Source of the DNA: NAK19 sp034434515 | Lineage (GTDB): Bacteria; Chloroflexota; Anaerolineae; Anaerolineales; UBA4823 | Direction of reading: 5' to 3' | Length of the DNA stretch: 64,000 nt | Assembly (NCBI GenBank): GCA_034434515.1 | Contig: DAOTZA010000139.1 | Coordinates: 16,201-80,200 of the forward strand | Shown: piece by piece, positions 28,680 to 37,546 of the stretch | How the letters are laid out: the number at the start of each line of letters is the position of its first letter | Position numbering within the stretch: position 1 is the stretch's first letter | Made by a program: the position numbers and the translations under genes | Notes under the pieces: model-generated | The model's input: only the letters and a program-made list of their open reading frames with translations | Told to the model about the DNA's origin: nothing | Database searches by the model: none

Positions 28680-29048
28680 TCACTCACCCCAAGCCACAGC
28701 TACCGCAATGGCAAGCTCCCGGGTGTGTGTGAGGCTTATTGACCAAGCCTGGAGGCCTAACTTTTGCGCTTCCTGGAGCGCCTGGCGATAGAGGATCAGG
28801 TAGGGTTGATGCGCAGTGTCGTGAATAATTTCAATATCCAGCCAGCTTACTGCTCCAATTCCACAGCCCAAGGCTTTGGAAACAGCTTCTTTGGCTGCGA
28901 AGCGCGCCGCTAAGGATTGAGGCTGAGAACGATAAAGCTGAATCTCTTGAGGGGTGAATACCCTTTGCAGGAATCGCTCCCCATGCCGTTGGAGAACATC
29001 CTCCAGGCGTTGAATTTCAATAGCATCAATTCCCGAACGAATGATCAT
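28680..29048 (-). CDS. acpS: Holo-[acyl-carrier-protein] synthase
   Basis: 122 residues. It transfers 4'-phosphopantetheine from CoA to acyl carrier protein. The AcpS motifs are GIDAIEIQRLE (residues 6-16, Mg-binding Asp) and RFAAKEAVSKALG (about 49-61, Mg-binding Glu). It is the last gene of a group with two M16 peptidases, 12 bases after the second. Confidence 0.95.
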   Translation of the reverse strand: MIIRSGIDAIEIQRLEDVLQRHGERFLQRVFTPQEIQLYRSQPQSLAARFAAKEAVSKALGCGIGAVSWLDIEIIHDTAHQPYLILYRQALQEAQKLGLQAWSISLTHTRELAIAVAVAWGE

Positions 29049-29060
29049 GCATTGACCGAA

Positions 29061-30362
29061 TTACGCTAAACTGCCAGCGATGGCAATGGCGAGGCGATCG
29101 GGGTCAAGATATTTTCGCGCCGTTTCCAGGATCTGTTCACGGGTGACCGAACGCACCAAATCGGCATATTGACGGTAATAGTTCAAGCCGAGTCCGTAGC
29201 GTTCCAGATTGCCAAGAGCATAAGCGACGCCCATATTGGACTCCAGCGAGAGGGGCAAACGACCGATGAAGTTTGTCTGGCTGTCGCTGAGCTCCTCTTC
29301 GCTGACTTTCTCTTGTACAAAGCGCTGAATTTCCTGGCGGATGATGGCAATTGCCCGTTCGACATTCTCCGGGGCGACGCCGGCGGCAATTGTCCAACTG
29401 CCAGGACCAATCCCCGAGCTGAGCCTGGAATAGGCGTAATAAGCCAGGCCGGCCCGTTCGCGCACGGCATCCCCAATCCGACCCATTAATCCAAACTGGC
29501 CGAGGATATTGTTGCCAATTGCGGCGCTCATGTACTCCGGAGCATTGCGTTGCGGTCCAACCGAGCCGACCAGTAGATCGACTTGGGATTTTCCTGGGAT
29601 AAAAACCTTTTTTTGCACGGTTTCGGTGAGTGGTTGCAGGGGGGGCAATTCGGGAGGCAAAGGTTGTTCGGGATTCTGCCATTCGGCAAGGTGTTCGGAG
29701 ATGATCGCTATGGCATTCGACGGTTCAATAGCGCCAACGACTACGATGACCATGCCGCGCGGTCCGTAATGATGTTGGTGGAAGTTTACCAAATCTTCCA
29801 ATGTGATTTGCTGAACGGTTTCAGTGGTACCTTCTTCTGGAAAACGATAGGGGTGATGGGCGTAGACAATCTCGTCGAAGGTAAGAGAAGCCATCTCTGC
29901 AGTGTCCTGGGAACGCAAGATCAAACCGGTCAGCAATTGGGCGCGTTTACGTTCCACGTGTTCAGGGGGAAAGGTGGGTTCTTTGATGGCAGCAGCAAAT
30001 AGCTTACACAACATGTCGAAATCTTCGACCAGGGAGCGTCCTCCAAAGCTGGTAATGTGTGTACCCCCCTCAAAGCTCAAACTGGCGGCTGCCGATTCCA
30101 GCAAATCGTAAATCGTGTTGTAGTCAAAGGTTTTGGTTCCTAAAAGAAGGGAGCTTGCCGTAAAAGAGGCTAAACCGAGCTTTTCGGGAGGATCGAACAA
30201 ACTCCCCACTTGAATATATCCGTTCAAGACGATCGAAGGACTGTTGAAGTTCGAGCGTACCAGAACGACGATGCCATTGGGCAGTTCAACCCGCGTGATG
30301 TCATCTTCGCCGGGCAAGGAGTTTTGATGAGAGGGAGAGAAGGGTCGCAATTGACTCATCAT
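29061..30362 (-). CDS. M16 family peptidase-like protein, non-catalytic subunit
   Basis: 433 residues with the M16 (insulinase/mitochondrial processing peptidase) fold. It starts RVELPNGIVVLVRSNFNSPS and continues with PPEKLGLASFTASSLLLGTKTF, where active members have the zinc motif HxxEH. That motif is missing, so this is the inactive partner of a heterodimer whose active subunit is encoded directly upstream with a 4-base overlap. Such pairs act as processing or oligopeptide-degrading peptidases. Neither gene has a signal peptide. Confidence 0.92.
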   Translation of the reverse strand: MMSQLRPFSPSHQNSLPGEDDITRVELPNGIVVLVRSNFNSPSIVLNGYIQVGSLFDPPEKLGLASFTASSLLLGTKTFDYNTIYDLLESAAASLSFEGGTHITSFGGRSLVEDFDMLCKLFAAAIKEPTFPPEHVERKRAQLLTGLILRSQDTAEMASLTFDEIVYAHHPYRFPEEGTTETVQQITLEDLVNFHQHHYGPRGMVIVVVGAIEPSNAIAIISEHLAEWQNPEQPLPPELPPLQPLTETVQKKVFIPGKSQVDLLVGSVGPQRNAPEYMSAAIGNNILGQFGLMGRIGDAVRERAGLAYYAYSRLSSGIGPGSWTIAAGVAPENVERAIAIIRQEIQRFVQEKVSEEELSDSQTNFIGRLPLSLESNMGVAYALGNLERYGLGLNYYRQYADLVRSVTREQILETARKYLDPDRLAIAIAGSLA

Positions 30363-31669
30363 TCAGAATCGCTTTCTTCGTCTTGGGGTGTGGCTGACGC
30401 TTCAGGTAGATAAACCCCGACCACTCGATTGCGGGTCTGCAGGTAGGTTTGGGCAACGCGTTGGACATCCTCAGGAGTAACCTGAGCCAACTTGTCGATG
30501 AATTCTAAGTACCATTCATACGTGGCAAACATTTCCGAAAAGCCCATCCAAAATGCCTGATTGCTGATGCTCTCGCTGCCATAAGCAAACAAAGCGCGTG
30601 CCTGTTTGCTGGCGCGTTGAATTTCTTCGACAGGAGGTGGCGAATCTTGCAAGCGTTTGATTTCATCTTCAATGCGTTGTAACACTTGTTCGGCGGTTTT
30701 GTCGGGGCGGACGATGCAAGTGATGAGGTATAGGAAGGGGTCAATGGTTGCCCCAACTCCACCCTGGACACTGACGGCTAAATCGCCCTCGACCAGGGCG
30801 CGATACAGCCGCGAGGTTTTATTCGAAATGCCTCCGCCAAAGATGTTCAGATTACTCGGTCCGGTCAGCAGGCTATCGAGAATGGTGAGGGGAATAAAGT
30901 CGGGATGGGTTGAATTGGGCACATGATGGGCGAGCATTAAGTAGGTAGTATCGTCCGGCCCTTGTACCGTAACGCGACGTTCCCCTTGTTGGGGGGGTTC
31001 AGTGCGACATAAGCGCGGCGGATCGATCCCGCGCGGGATGGGTTCGTAAAGCTCTCGCACGCGTTTCAGCATCTCCTCGGTGTCAAAATCGCCGGCGATG
31101 GCTAACACAGCGTTGTTAGGCACATAGTACGTGCGATAGTGCTGAACGAGGTCATCCCGCGTCATTGTCTGGAGATCAACCAAATCGCCAATGACCTCGT
31201 GATGGTAGGGATGAACGCGAAAGGCGGCCGCTTGAACCTCTTCGCCCAGACGAAAGAGCGGTTCGTTTTCGTTACCCTGCCGTTCGGAAATGATAACCGT
31301 TCTTTCCGATTCCACTTCTTGGGGGTCGAAAAGACAATTAACCATGCGATCAGCTTCCAGGCTAAGGGCAAGATCGATTTTATCAGCCGGCATGGTCTCG
31401 AAGCAAGTTGTCCAATCGAGATAGGTCATTGCGTTCCACGAGCCGCCCTCCCGCGAGATGGCTTTATCGAGCACAGAGGCTGGAAAGCGGGGCGTCCCTT
31501 TGAAAAGCATGTGTTCGATCCAATGTGCGATACCGGTTTTTCCGCAAGGCTCGTCCCGCGATCCGACTCGATACCAGATCCAATGGCTGATTATTGGGGC
31601 GGTGTGAATCTCTTTGAGAAGCACCAATAAACCGTTAGATAGGGTCAGTTTTGTGATTGAATCCGACAT
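30359..31669 (-). CDS. M16 family zinc peptidase, catalytic subunit
   Basis: 436 residues from ATG 31669 (MSDSITKLTLSNGLLVLLKE). Zinc motif HWIEHMLFKGT (HxxEH) is at about residues 46-50, with the downstream Glu in LSLEADRM about 75 residues later as the third ligand. An upstream in-frame start would add 20 residues that lack family resemblance. GGAG lies before ATG 31669. Its stop overlaps the start of the inactive M16 gene (ATGA), consistent with stoichiometric synthesis of a heterodimer. Confidence 0.93.
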   Translation of the reverse strand: MSDSITKLTLSNGLLVLLKEIHTAPIISHWIWYRVGSRDEPCGKTGIAHWIEHMLFKGTPRFPASVLDKAISREGGSWNAMTYLDWTTCFETMPADKIDLALSLEADRMVNCLFDPQEVESERTVIISERQGNENEPLFRLGEEVQAAAFRVHPYHHEVIGDLVDLQTMTRDDLVQHYRTYYVPNNAVLAIAGDFDTEEMLKRVRELYEPIPRGIDPPRLCRTEPPQQGERRVTVQGPDDTTYLMLAHHVPNSTHPDFIPLTILDSLLTGPSNLNIFGGGISNKTSRLYRALVEGDLAVSVQGGVGATIDPFLYLITCIVRPDKTAEQVLQRIEDEIKRLQDSPPPVEEIQRASKQARALFAYGSESISNQAFWMGFSEMFATYEWYLEFIDKLAQVTPEDVQRVAQTYLQTRNRVVGVYLPEASATPQDEESDSE

Positions 31670-31747
31670 ACAGGCTCCACTTGTACGAAATGACACTGAA
31701 TAATACCATGAGAGGAGTTTTATCAGCAATAATTAAGAGCTTTCCAC

Positions 31748-31776
31748 TTGTGATTTGTTTCACGTCTGTATATAAT
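31748..31776 (+). promoter_or_regulatory. Promoter for the ferredoxin-NADP reductase-like gene
   Basis: TTGTGA (31748-31753), 17-base spacer, TATAAT (31771-31776). A second TATAAT at 31786-31791 has no good -35. The resulting leader to the start at 31962 is about 180 bases, in which I recognise no riboswitch or credible small gene. Confidence 0.6.
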
Positions 31777-31961
31777 CACAGAAGGTATAATTGTTTGGAC
31801 TTGAGCGTAAGAGAGAAGGCAGCCTTGAAGCATCGATCTCAAAAGTCAAAACAAGGTTCCCACAATGGGTATTCCCTTGACCGTTTATTCCAGATGAGTT
31901 GCAATATCCTTACCCAAAAGGAAAAATCGGCAAATTGTTGTGAGCATCATTTCAATAGCCA

Positions 31962-33338
31962 ATGGAGGAGCTCGTGGAAGGACAATCTCTTGAACAATAT
32001 ACGATAGCTGTGGTTGGAGCTGGCCCGGCGGGGTTATTTGCCAGTCGTCAGTTTGCTGAAAGCGGGGCGAAAGTGCTCTTGTTTAATCGAGATATTAAGC
32101 CAGGTGGTTTGGCAGAGTATGGGATTTACCCTGACAAAGTAAAAATGAAAGAGGGTTTGCGCAAGCAGTTTCAGCAAATTCTGGAAATGCCCACCGTCCA
32201 CTACTTTGGCAATGTGGTTATTGGAAGAAAAGGCGATCTGACCCTGGATGAAATACAGGCGCTGGGGGTTGATGCAATTGTGGTCACCGCCGGAGCGCAA
32301 GGGACGAAGTGGTTAGGTATTCCTGGTGAGACAATCCCCAAAGGGGTTTATCACGCCAAAGACATTGTTTACCATTACAATAAATTACCGCCTTACAGTC
32401 AGAAAGAGATCTTTATCGGGCGGCGGGTAGCCATTGTCGGGGTTGGAAATGTCATGATGGACATTGCCCGCTATTGCATTCGCGAGAAGAAGGTCGATGA
32501 GGTCATTGCAGTGGCTCGGCGTGGCCCGGCGGAAGTGAAATTCGATAAGAAAGAGATGGAATATGTCATTGCCAATTTGGATTTGGATGCCCTGGATGAG
32601 GAGATCCGCCGCGCTAAGCCGATTATGCTGGCGATTGGACAGGATCCGGAAGAGGCAAAAGCGAACATTTTAGCCGCTTTACCCAAAGCAGTACCCCCGG
32701 TCTCGCGCACCCGTTTCCGCTTTGATTTCTTGGCTGCCCCGACCCGCATTCTCGGTGAGGACAAAGGGTATGTAACTGGACTCGAGATCGAAGATACGAC
32801 TCTGGTGCGCGTCAAGGATGATACGCGGGCAAAGCTGTTGGGTTCCAGGCGTAATCTCTATGTGGATACAGTGATTTTCTGCATTGGGGATAAAGTTGAT
32901 GACGATTTTGGATTACCGGTGCAATGGAATGAGTTTGTCAAGAGCCCTAACCCACAATTCCCGGTTGATGAAATTTCTTATGAGGCCTATGACCCCGAAG
33001 CAGGCAAGTCTATCCAGGGGGTATTTGTCGCCGGTTGGTCACGCGAAGCGAGTAGTGGTCTGGTGGGGGTGGCACGTAAGGATGGAGAGCGCTGCGCGCG
33101 AGCGGTGATGCAATATCTTCAGACCGTTAAACCGAAAGCCCAAGCGGATGAGATTCTGCGCCTGATCCGAGAACGCCTGAGTGAGCTTCCGAAACCGGTG
33201 GTTACTCAGGAACACCTTCCGCTGCTAATTGCTGCTGAGCGGGCGAAAGCAGCCGAGCTGGGTGTAGAAGATTTCAAGTTTGCTACCAATGAAGAAATGT
33301 TGCAGGTGATGGGCTTGCTGGAGGCAGCCGCAACCTAA
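31962..33338 (+). CDS. FAD-dependent ferredoxin-NADP reductase-like oxidoreductase (FprA/adrenodoxin reductase type)
   Basis: 458 residues. An N-terminal FAD-binding Rossmann motif (VVGAGPAGLFASRQ, about 17-30) is followed by PGGLAEYGIYPDK. A second, NAD(P)-binding Rossmann motif lies at about 150 (VAIVGVGNVMMDIARY), and the C-terminal FAD contact is VAGWSREASSGLVGVARKDG. This fits the adrenodoxin reductase family, which moves electrons between NADPH and ferredoxin. A glutamate-synthase-small-subunit-like role is less likely because the N-terminal Fe-S domain is absent. The start may be ATG 31962 or GTG 31974; GGAGGAG lies between them. Confidence 0.82.
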   Translation: MEELVEGQSLEQYTIAVVGAGPAGLFASRQFAESGAKVLLFNRDIKPGGLAEYGIYPDKVKMKEGLRKQFQQILEMPTVHYFGNVVIGRKGDLTLDEIQALGVDAIVVTAGAQGTKWLGIPGETIPKGVYHAKDIVYHYNKLPPYSQKEIFIGRRVAIVGVGNVMMDIARYCIREKKVDEVIAVARRGPAEVKFDKKEMEYVIANLDLDALDEEIRRAKPIMLAIGQDPEEAKANILAALPKAVPPVSRTRFRFDFLAAPTRILGEDKGYVTGLEIEDTTLVRVKDDTRAKLLGSRRNLYVDTVIFCIGDKVDDDFGLPVQWNEFVKSPNPQFPVDEISYEAYDPEAGKSIQGVFVAGWSREASSGLVGVARKDGERCARAVMQYLQTVKPKAQADEILRLIRERLSELPKPVVTQEHLPLLIAAERAKAAELGVEDFKFATNEEMLQVMGLLEAAAT

Positions 33339-33826
33339 TCACCCTTGCTGTCTTGAGAAGCGTTTTGCGGCTTTACCAGCGCCTTGGGATGACGATAGGG
33401 AAGCGGTATCGTCATCAAAAACCCTAGGACGATAAGCAGTTGGCCGCTGATAACGCCGATGGCTTGCACTGCGCCAAAGTAAGGCACTTTGGGAAAGCGG
33501 TGTGAACCGATGCCAAAAACATCGGCCATGCCGCTCATGGCCGCAATTAGATACCCGGTGCTCACCAGTCGGAAGCCAATATCGGCAAGGATACTCTTCT
33601 CTCTGCCGTTCCAAAGAGCGTTCAGAGCCAGATACCCTCCGCCGCACATCACGGCTAGGCCGATCAAGAAAACCGCAATTTGCACAAAACCGATTACCGG
33701 GCTGCGATCCAGCCCAAAGGTTGCCGGCCGAATTCCGATGATAAAGAGCAGAAACCCCAGGAACAGTACTCCCAATCCACTTTTCAGACGATTTTTAACG
33801 CTTTGATTTCTCTCATCTGTCATCAA
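33335..33826 (-). CDS. Four-helix membrane protein of unknown function
   Basis: 163 residues with four hydrophobic segments at about 18-33, 45-68, 85-100 and 118-140, and a hydrophilic C-terminus. I do not recognise the family. Its stop overlaps that of the convergent reductase gene by 4 bases. It lies 12 bases after the M19 dipeptidase start on the other side, in a same-strand run with mutY. Confidence 0.75.
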   Translation of the reverse strand: MMTDERNQSVKNRLKSGLGVLFLGFLLFIIGIRPATFGLDRSPVIGFVQIAVFLIGLAVMCGGGYLALNALWNGREKSILADIGFRLVSTGYLIAAMSGMADVFGIGSHRFPKVPYFGAVQAIGVISGQLLIVLGFLMTIPLPYRHPKALVKPQNASQDSKGD

Positions 33827-33838
33827 GGAATAACCTCT

Positions 33839-34915
33839 CTAAGGTAGAAAACGATTGCAGCAGCGCAGCCAGTTGCCCTGGAAGATGTTGTTAATGTCTT
33901 GGGTTGAATAACCGCGCTCAGATAGAAGAGGGGCTAACTGTTGTAGGTCGGCGATGGTGTTGATCTCAACGGGAACTGATTGCCAGCCAAAACCGCCATC
34001 AAAGTCACTGCCAATCCCAACGTGCAGCGAATCGCCGGCTAATTGACAGATGTGGTCAATGTGGGCAACCAAATTGAGCAGGGTAACCTCCTCCCGCCGA
34101 TCACCCTCGCGCCAGCCTGCTTTTAGGAAGGCATTATACGGGATCACGCCGATGACCCCATCGCGCTCGATCAGCCTGCGGATGATTCGATCGGAGAGAT
34201 GGCGATTGCTTTCTACCCCTCTCAGCAGGGCTTTGGCATTGGCGTGAGTGGCTAGGACAACACCATCGTACTGATCGAGCGCCTGTAGAGCTGCCGGCTC
34301 GTCCATGTGACTCAAGTCAAGCGCAAAGCCGACGTTTGCCATTGTCTCCAATAGTTGCTCGCCAAGCCTGGTCAGCCGACCCGGCTCATTCGTCCCACCG
34401 CAAAAGGGATTGCCTGCCCAGGCTGGACCGAGGATGCGTACCCCTAAATCCCACCAGGTTTCGACCTCGCGGGGATGCTCAATGGCTTCAGCGCCTTCCA
34501 TCAGGATCAACAAGCCGACCGGATAAGAGTCTTTTGCCTGTTGCCATTCGGTTTGTAACTTTTCCAGGTCGTTTTTGTTTTGGATCAAGGTAAACTTTTG
34601 GGGGTTTTGTTCGACCAACTTAAAATAAGCGTCGAGCTGGGCGCGGTAGACCTTTTTCGCCTGGCGGCTGTCGGCATAACATTGCGTATCCCAATCGCCC
34701 AGTTTTTTGCGCATTGGCGCGGCGAAGAGGGTGGCAAAAATCAGCATAACTTGCCCGCGCTGATACTCTTCCCACCCCAGCAGGGTATCACCGTTCCATT
34801 GCCAGATCGAGCTGCCAGCTTCTGATTGGCGAATTTCAAGCGCAGAACGGCTGTAATCGCGTTGAAATGTCAGGATATTCCAGGCTAAATCTTCATGGGC
34901 ATCGATCAGGATCAT
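33839..34915 (-). CDS. Membrane dipeptidase-like protein (peptidase M19)
   Basis: 358 residues of the M19 (renal dipeptidase) metal-dependent amidohydrolase fold. Ligands seen: DAHED (residues 5-9), bridging Glu in LMEGAEAIE (about 128), His in LDLSHM and LATHANAK, and Asp in IGSDFDGG near the C-terminus. It cleaves dipeptides, possibly including D-amino acid dipeptides. There is no signal peptide. Its ATG overlaps the mutY stop (ATGA), so it is translationally coupled to mutY although no functional link is known. Confidence 0.93.
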   Translation of the reverse strand: MILIDAHEDLAWNILTFQRDYSRSALEIRQSEAGSSIWQWNGDTLLGWEEYQRGQVMLIFATLFAAPMRKKLGDWDTQCYADSRQAKKVYRAQLDAYFKLVEQNPQKFTLIQNKNDLEKLQTEWQQAKDSYPVGLLILMEGAEAIEHPREVETWWDLGVRILGPAWAGNPFCGGTNEPGRLTRLGEQLLETMANVGFALDLSHMDEPAALQALDQYDGVVLATHANAKALLRGVESNRHLSDRIIRRLIERDGVIGVIPYNAFLKAGWREGDRREEVTLLNLVAHIDHICQLAGDSLHVGIGSDFDGGFGWQSVPVEINTIADLQQLAPLLSERGYSTQDINNIFQGNWLRCCNRFLP

Positions 34916-35988
34916 GGGTCGACCTCCTCGTTGAGGAGCTGGCGGGCGATTTGGCGATCAATTTTCCCCATTGGGAAAAGCGGCAGTTGTTGCCGCTCTA
35001 CCCATAGAAACGCTTGACCTTGCCGCGGATTGGGTTGATTGCCATCAGGAATCATACAGCGGAAGGCATGGAGGGTGACACGATAATGCGTGTAGGCGTG
35101 ACGATAGACACCGAGGGATGAGCCGACCTCAATCTCCAGAGCAAGCTCTTCCTGAATTTCGCGTTTCAGGCAGGATTCCAGGCTCTCGCCCTCCTGGCAT
35201 TTGCCACCGGGAAATTCCCACATTCCACCCAACAGGCCTTCCCGAGGACGTTGGGCGATGAGATATTTGCCATTTTGGATGATCACCGCCGCGGTGACGA
35301 GAACATGGGGAAGATTGTTTTTGGCTTTTTTAACCGGGATTTCGGATTGAAGCCCTGTTTGGAAAGTTTTACAGTGAGCGGATAACGGACAGAGGTCACA
35401 GCGGGGCTGACGCGCTGTGCAAATCATTGCCCCGAGGTCCATCAGAGCCTGATTATACGCTCCAGCCTTGCCGGAAGGGAGATGAAATCGAGCAAATTGG
35501 AGCAGTTCCCGGTCGCTTTGAGAAGTGCGCAAAGGAAGGCGATGGGCTGTTAATCTGGCAAGGACACGGCGGATATTGCCGTCTAAGGTGGGTTCATCCT
35601 GCTCGAAAGCAATGGAAGCAATCGCTGCGGCAGTGTAATCCCCGATGCCTGGCAACTTGCGCAGGGCTTTGATATTCTGCGGTAAAGCGCCTTGAAATTG
35701 CTCCTGAAGCAAGCGCGCTGCGCGATACAAATTTCTGGCGCGGGCGTAGTATCCTAATCCCTCCCAGTAGCGGAGCACTTCCTCTTCGGTGGCATTTGCC
35801 AGGCTCAGCGGGTCGGGAAAGCGTTCCATCCAGCGGATATAGTAGGGAATGACGGTTTCCACCCGGGTTTGCTGGAGCATGATTTCTGAGACCCAAACCG
35901 CATAAGGGGAAGAACGCCCGCGCCAAGGGAGGGGGCGGGCGTTTTTGGTATACCAGTCGAGGATTGCAATTGCAATCGAGGATTCCAT
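34912..35988 (-). CDS. mutY: A/G-specific adenine glycosylase with C-terminal Nudix domain
   Basis: 358 residues. HhH-GPD glycosylase domain at 1-220 with the substrate-recognition LQQTRVETVIPYY, the HhH LRKLPGIGDYTAAAIAS and catalytic Asp in DGNIRRVL. The 4Fe-4S ligands are CTARQPRCDLCPLSAHC. The C-terminal domain (about 230-350) has a nearly intact Nudix box: GGKCQEG, then REIQEEL. MutY removes adenine mispaired with 8-oxoguanine. In typical MutY the Nudix-like domain only recognises 8-oxoG; the preserved Nudix box here resembles an active MutT-type hydrolase. Confidence 0.95.
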   Translation of the reverse strand: MESSIAIAILDWYTKNARPLPWRGRSSPYAVWVSEIMLQQTRVETVIPYYIRWMERFPDPLSLANATEEEVLRYWEGLGYYARARNLYRAARLLQEQFQGALPQNIKALRKLPGIGDYTAAAIASIAFEQDEPTLDGNIRRVLARLTAHRLPLRTSQSDRELLQFARFHLPSGKAGAYNQALMDLGAMICTARQPRCDLCPLSAHCKTFQTGLQSEIPVKKAKNNLPHVLVTAAVIIQNGKYLIAQRPREGLLGGMWEFPGGKCQEGESLESCLKREIQEELALEIEVGSSLGVYRHAYTHYRVTLHAFRCMIPDGNQPNPRQGQAFLWVERQQLPLFPMGKIDRQIARQLLNEEVDP

Positions 35989-36002
35989 GATCTCTTGGGT
36001 TC

Positions 36003-36305
36003 CTACAATTGGAAACCCGGTCGATCCTCCACAACTTTCAATTTTAGTTCTTCGACGTAATCCAACAGTTGTTCTGTCAGGCGTTGCCAGTCGGTGGAAT
36101 TCAGCACTTGTTGTAAACGACTGAGGGTGGAACTGCGGATGGCAGTCATGATCTGGGGTTGGTCACCATAGACGGTGAACCACGCATCGGATGGTTCCAG
36201 GCCCAGCTTTTCGATACTGGGGATGAATTCGCGCACCATAAACTCGAAGTATTCTTGCTCTTTTGCGGGAAGGATATCCCAGGTCATTAAGAGTTTTACC
36301 GCCAT
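36003..36305 (-). CDS. Conserved hypothetical protein, 100 residues
   Basis: Small soluble protein (MAVKLLMTWDILPAKEQEYF start, LVVEDRPGFQL-like end). The predicted pattern of beta-alpha-alpha-beta and the length resemble dimeric alpha/beta-barrel (NIPSNAP/ABM-like) proteins, but I see no diagnostic residues. It lies between an MBL-fold gene (4 bases before) and mutY (14 bases after) on the same strand. Confidence 0.7.
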   Translation of the reverse strand: MAVKLLMTWDILPAKEQEYFEFMVREFIPSIEKLGLEPSDAWFTVYGDQPQIMTAIRSSTLSRLQQVLNSTDWQRLTEQLLDYVEELKLKVVEDRPGFQL

Positions 36306-36309
36306 GCCT

Positions 36310-36966
36310 TTATCCTTTTTGTGACTGTTGAACCTTTAGGGCAATTACTTTCGTTTCTTCAGGTATCGCGGAGGGATTGACCTTGAGCAAGTCGGTTTCC
36401 TCTAAATCATTGATACCCATTTCCTTCAGGAATTTACTCAACGGCGCCAGCTTTAGCTGACAACCCGGCGTGTGATAATGCATGGGGATTACAATGCCGG
36501 GTTCCAGCAAGCTGACGATTTCGGCAGCTTTGGCGGCGCTCAGACCGCCTCCACCCCCAACCGGTACGAGGGCGATGTGGACATTCCCCAGCGCCTCTAC
36601 CTCCGTTTGACTCGGCACGCGGCGGATATCGCCGAGATGCGCCACTGTGACTCCATTATAATCAAAAACATAGAGTGTGTTGCGGGGTTCATTTGAATCC
36701 AGTTTTCCTTGCCCGTTCGTTTGAACGCCGGTAATAAAGACGCCGCCGATTTCGTATTCACCCGGACCGCGCAAGACATGGGTGCGCCCTTTAACGGCGT
36801 TGAAATTGGCGTGACCTGGCGCTTCGTGGCTGATGGTGACGATATCCGCTTTAAGTCTTAAGGGTTCGTAACCGACCACTTGATGGTCATACGGGTCGGT
36901 GACGACACTTGCCATGCCACGCTCGGATAAACGAAAACAAGATAAACCAAACCAAACAATTTCCAT
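36310..36966 (-). CDS. MBL-fold protein (UlaG-like) with altered metal site
   Basis: 218 residues of the COG2220 metallo-beta-lactamase superfamily: start MEIVWFGLSCFRL, then TISHEAPGHANFNAVKG, VTVAHLGDIRR, GGGGGLSAAKAAEIV and VIPMHYHTPG. The usual HxHxDH is reduced to HxAxGH, so two metal ligands are missing, while later Asp/His positions remain. Activity as a hydrolase is uncertain. Many Chloroflexota encode related proteins; the role is unknown. Confidence 0.85.
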   Translation of the reverse strand: MEIVWFGLSCFRLSERGMASVVTDPYDHQVVGYEPLRLKADIVTISHEAPGHANFNAVKGRTHVLRGPGEYEIGGVFITGVQTNGQGKLDSNEPRNTLYVFDYNGVTVAHLGDIRRVPSQTEVEALGNVHIALVPVGGGGGLSAAKAAEIVSLLEPGIVIPMHYHTPGCQLKLAPLSKFLKEMGINDLEETDLLKVNPSAIPEETKVIALKVQQSQKG

Positions 36967-37030
36967 GCAGCGTTCTCCGTTGAGATGGATTATACATCAT
37001 TTGAAAGCGGGATGGTTTAGAAAAATACCC

Positions 37031-37059
37031 TAGACAATCCCCAAAACCCTGAGTAAAAT
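37031..37059 (+). promoter_or_regulatory. Promoter of the tRNA-Phe/Gly/Cys cluster
   Basis: TAGACA (37031-37036), 17-base spacer, TAAAAT (37054-37059), about 28 bases before the tRNA-Phe gene. Confidence 0.65.
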
Positions 37060-37087
37060 ATAGGTACACAATGACAGACACTGGTCG

Positions 37088-37160
37088 GCCGAGATAGCTC
37101 AGTTGGTAGAGCACATGACTGAAAATCATGGTGTCGCCAGTTCGATTCTGGCTCTCGGCA
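37088..37160 (+). tRNA. tRNA-Phe (anticodon GAA)
   Basis: 73-base cloverleaf: acceptor GCCGAGA/TCTCGGC, D-arm TAGCTCAGTTGGTAGAGC, anticodon stem CATGA/TCATG with loop CTGAAAA (anticodon GAA), T-arm CCAGTTCGATTCTGG, discriminator A. First of three clustered tRNA genes; CCA is not encoded. Confidence 0.96.
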
Positions 37161-37184
37161 TTCTCGGCCTTGGCGGTCGAAGCT

Positions 37185-37257
<73 letters not shown>

Positions 37258-37271
37258 CTTTTTATCCAAGT

Positions 37272-37342
37272 GGCGACGTGGCCAAGTGGTAAGGCAAGGG
37301 TCTGCAAAACCCTGATCACGGGTTCAAATCCCGTCGTCGCCT
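37272..37342 (+). tRNA. tRNA-Cys (anticodon GCA)
   Basis: 71-base cloverleaf: acceptor GGCGACG/CGTCGCC, short D-arm (TGGCCAAGTGGTAAGGCA), anticodon stem AGGGT/ACCCT with loop CTGCAAA (anticodon GCA), T-arm ACGGGTTCAAATCCCGT, discriminator T. Its 3' end overlaps the end of an AbrB-like gene on the opposite strand. Confidence 0.95.
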
Positions 37343-37546
37343 TTTGTCTTCTTCTTCACACGGCGGGTGGGTGTCTATGCCAGACAGAAAGCCTTCCGCT
37401 TGTTCAATGGGCGGAACAATCACCATGCGCAGAGTCTTTTTGTGAGGGGTACAGACAACTTTTTGGCCGGGTCGCAAATCGAATTGTTCCCGTACCTCTC
37501 GAGGGATTACAACCTGATATTTTGTGGAGATGGTCGAGATAAACAA
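37316..37546 (-). CDS. AbrB/MazE-type antitoxin-like DNA-binding protein
   Basis: 76 residues starting at TTG 37546. Residues 4-50 match the SpoVT-AbrB swapped-hairpin fold (STKYQVVIPREVREQFDLRPGQKV). The C-terminal 25 residues are charged, and the last ones are translated from the antisense of tRNA-Cys, so the tail may be fortuitous. Such proteins are usually antitoxins paired with PIN or MazF toxins, or transcription regulators. No toxin gene is adjacent. Weak ribosome site. Confidence 0.65.
   Translation of the reverse strand: MFISTISTKYQVVIPREVREQFDLRPGQKVVCTPHKKTLRMVIVPPIEQAEGFLSGIDTHPPCEEEDKRRRRDLNP

Noticed and set aside
31657..32007. Plus-strand frame of 116 codons before the reductase gene
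   Set aside because: It starts inside the M16 gene, crosses a promoter and overlaps the next start; composition is not protein-like.
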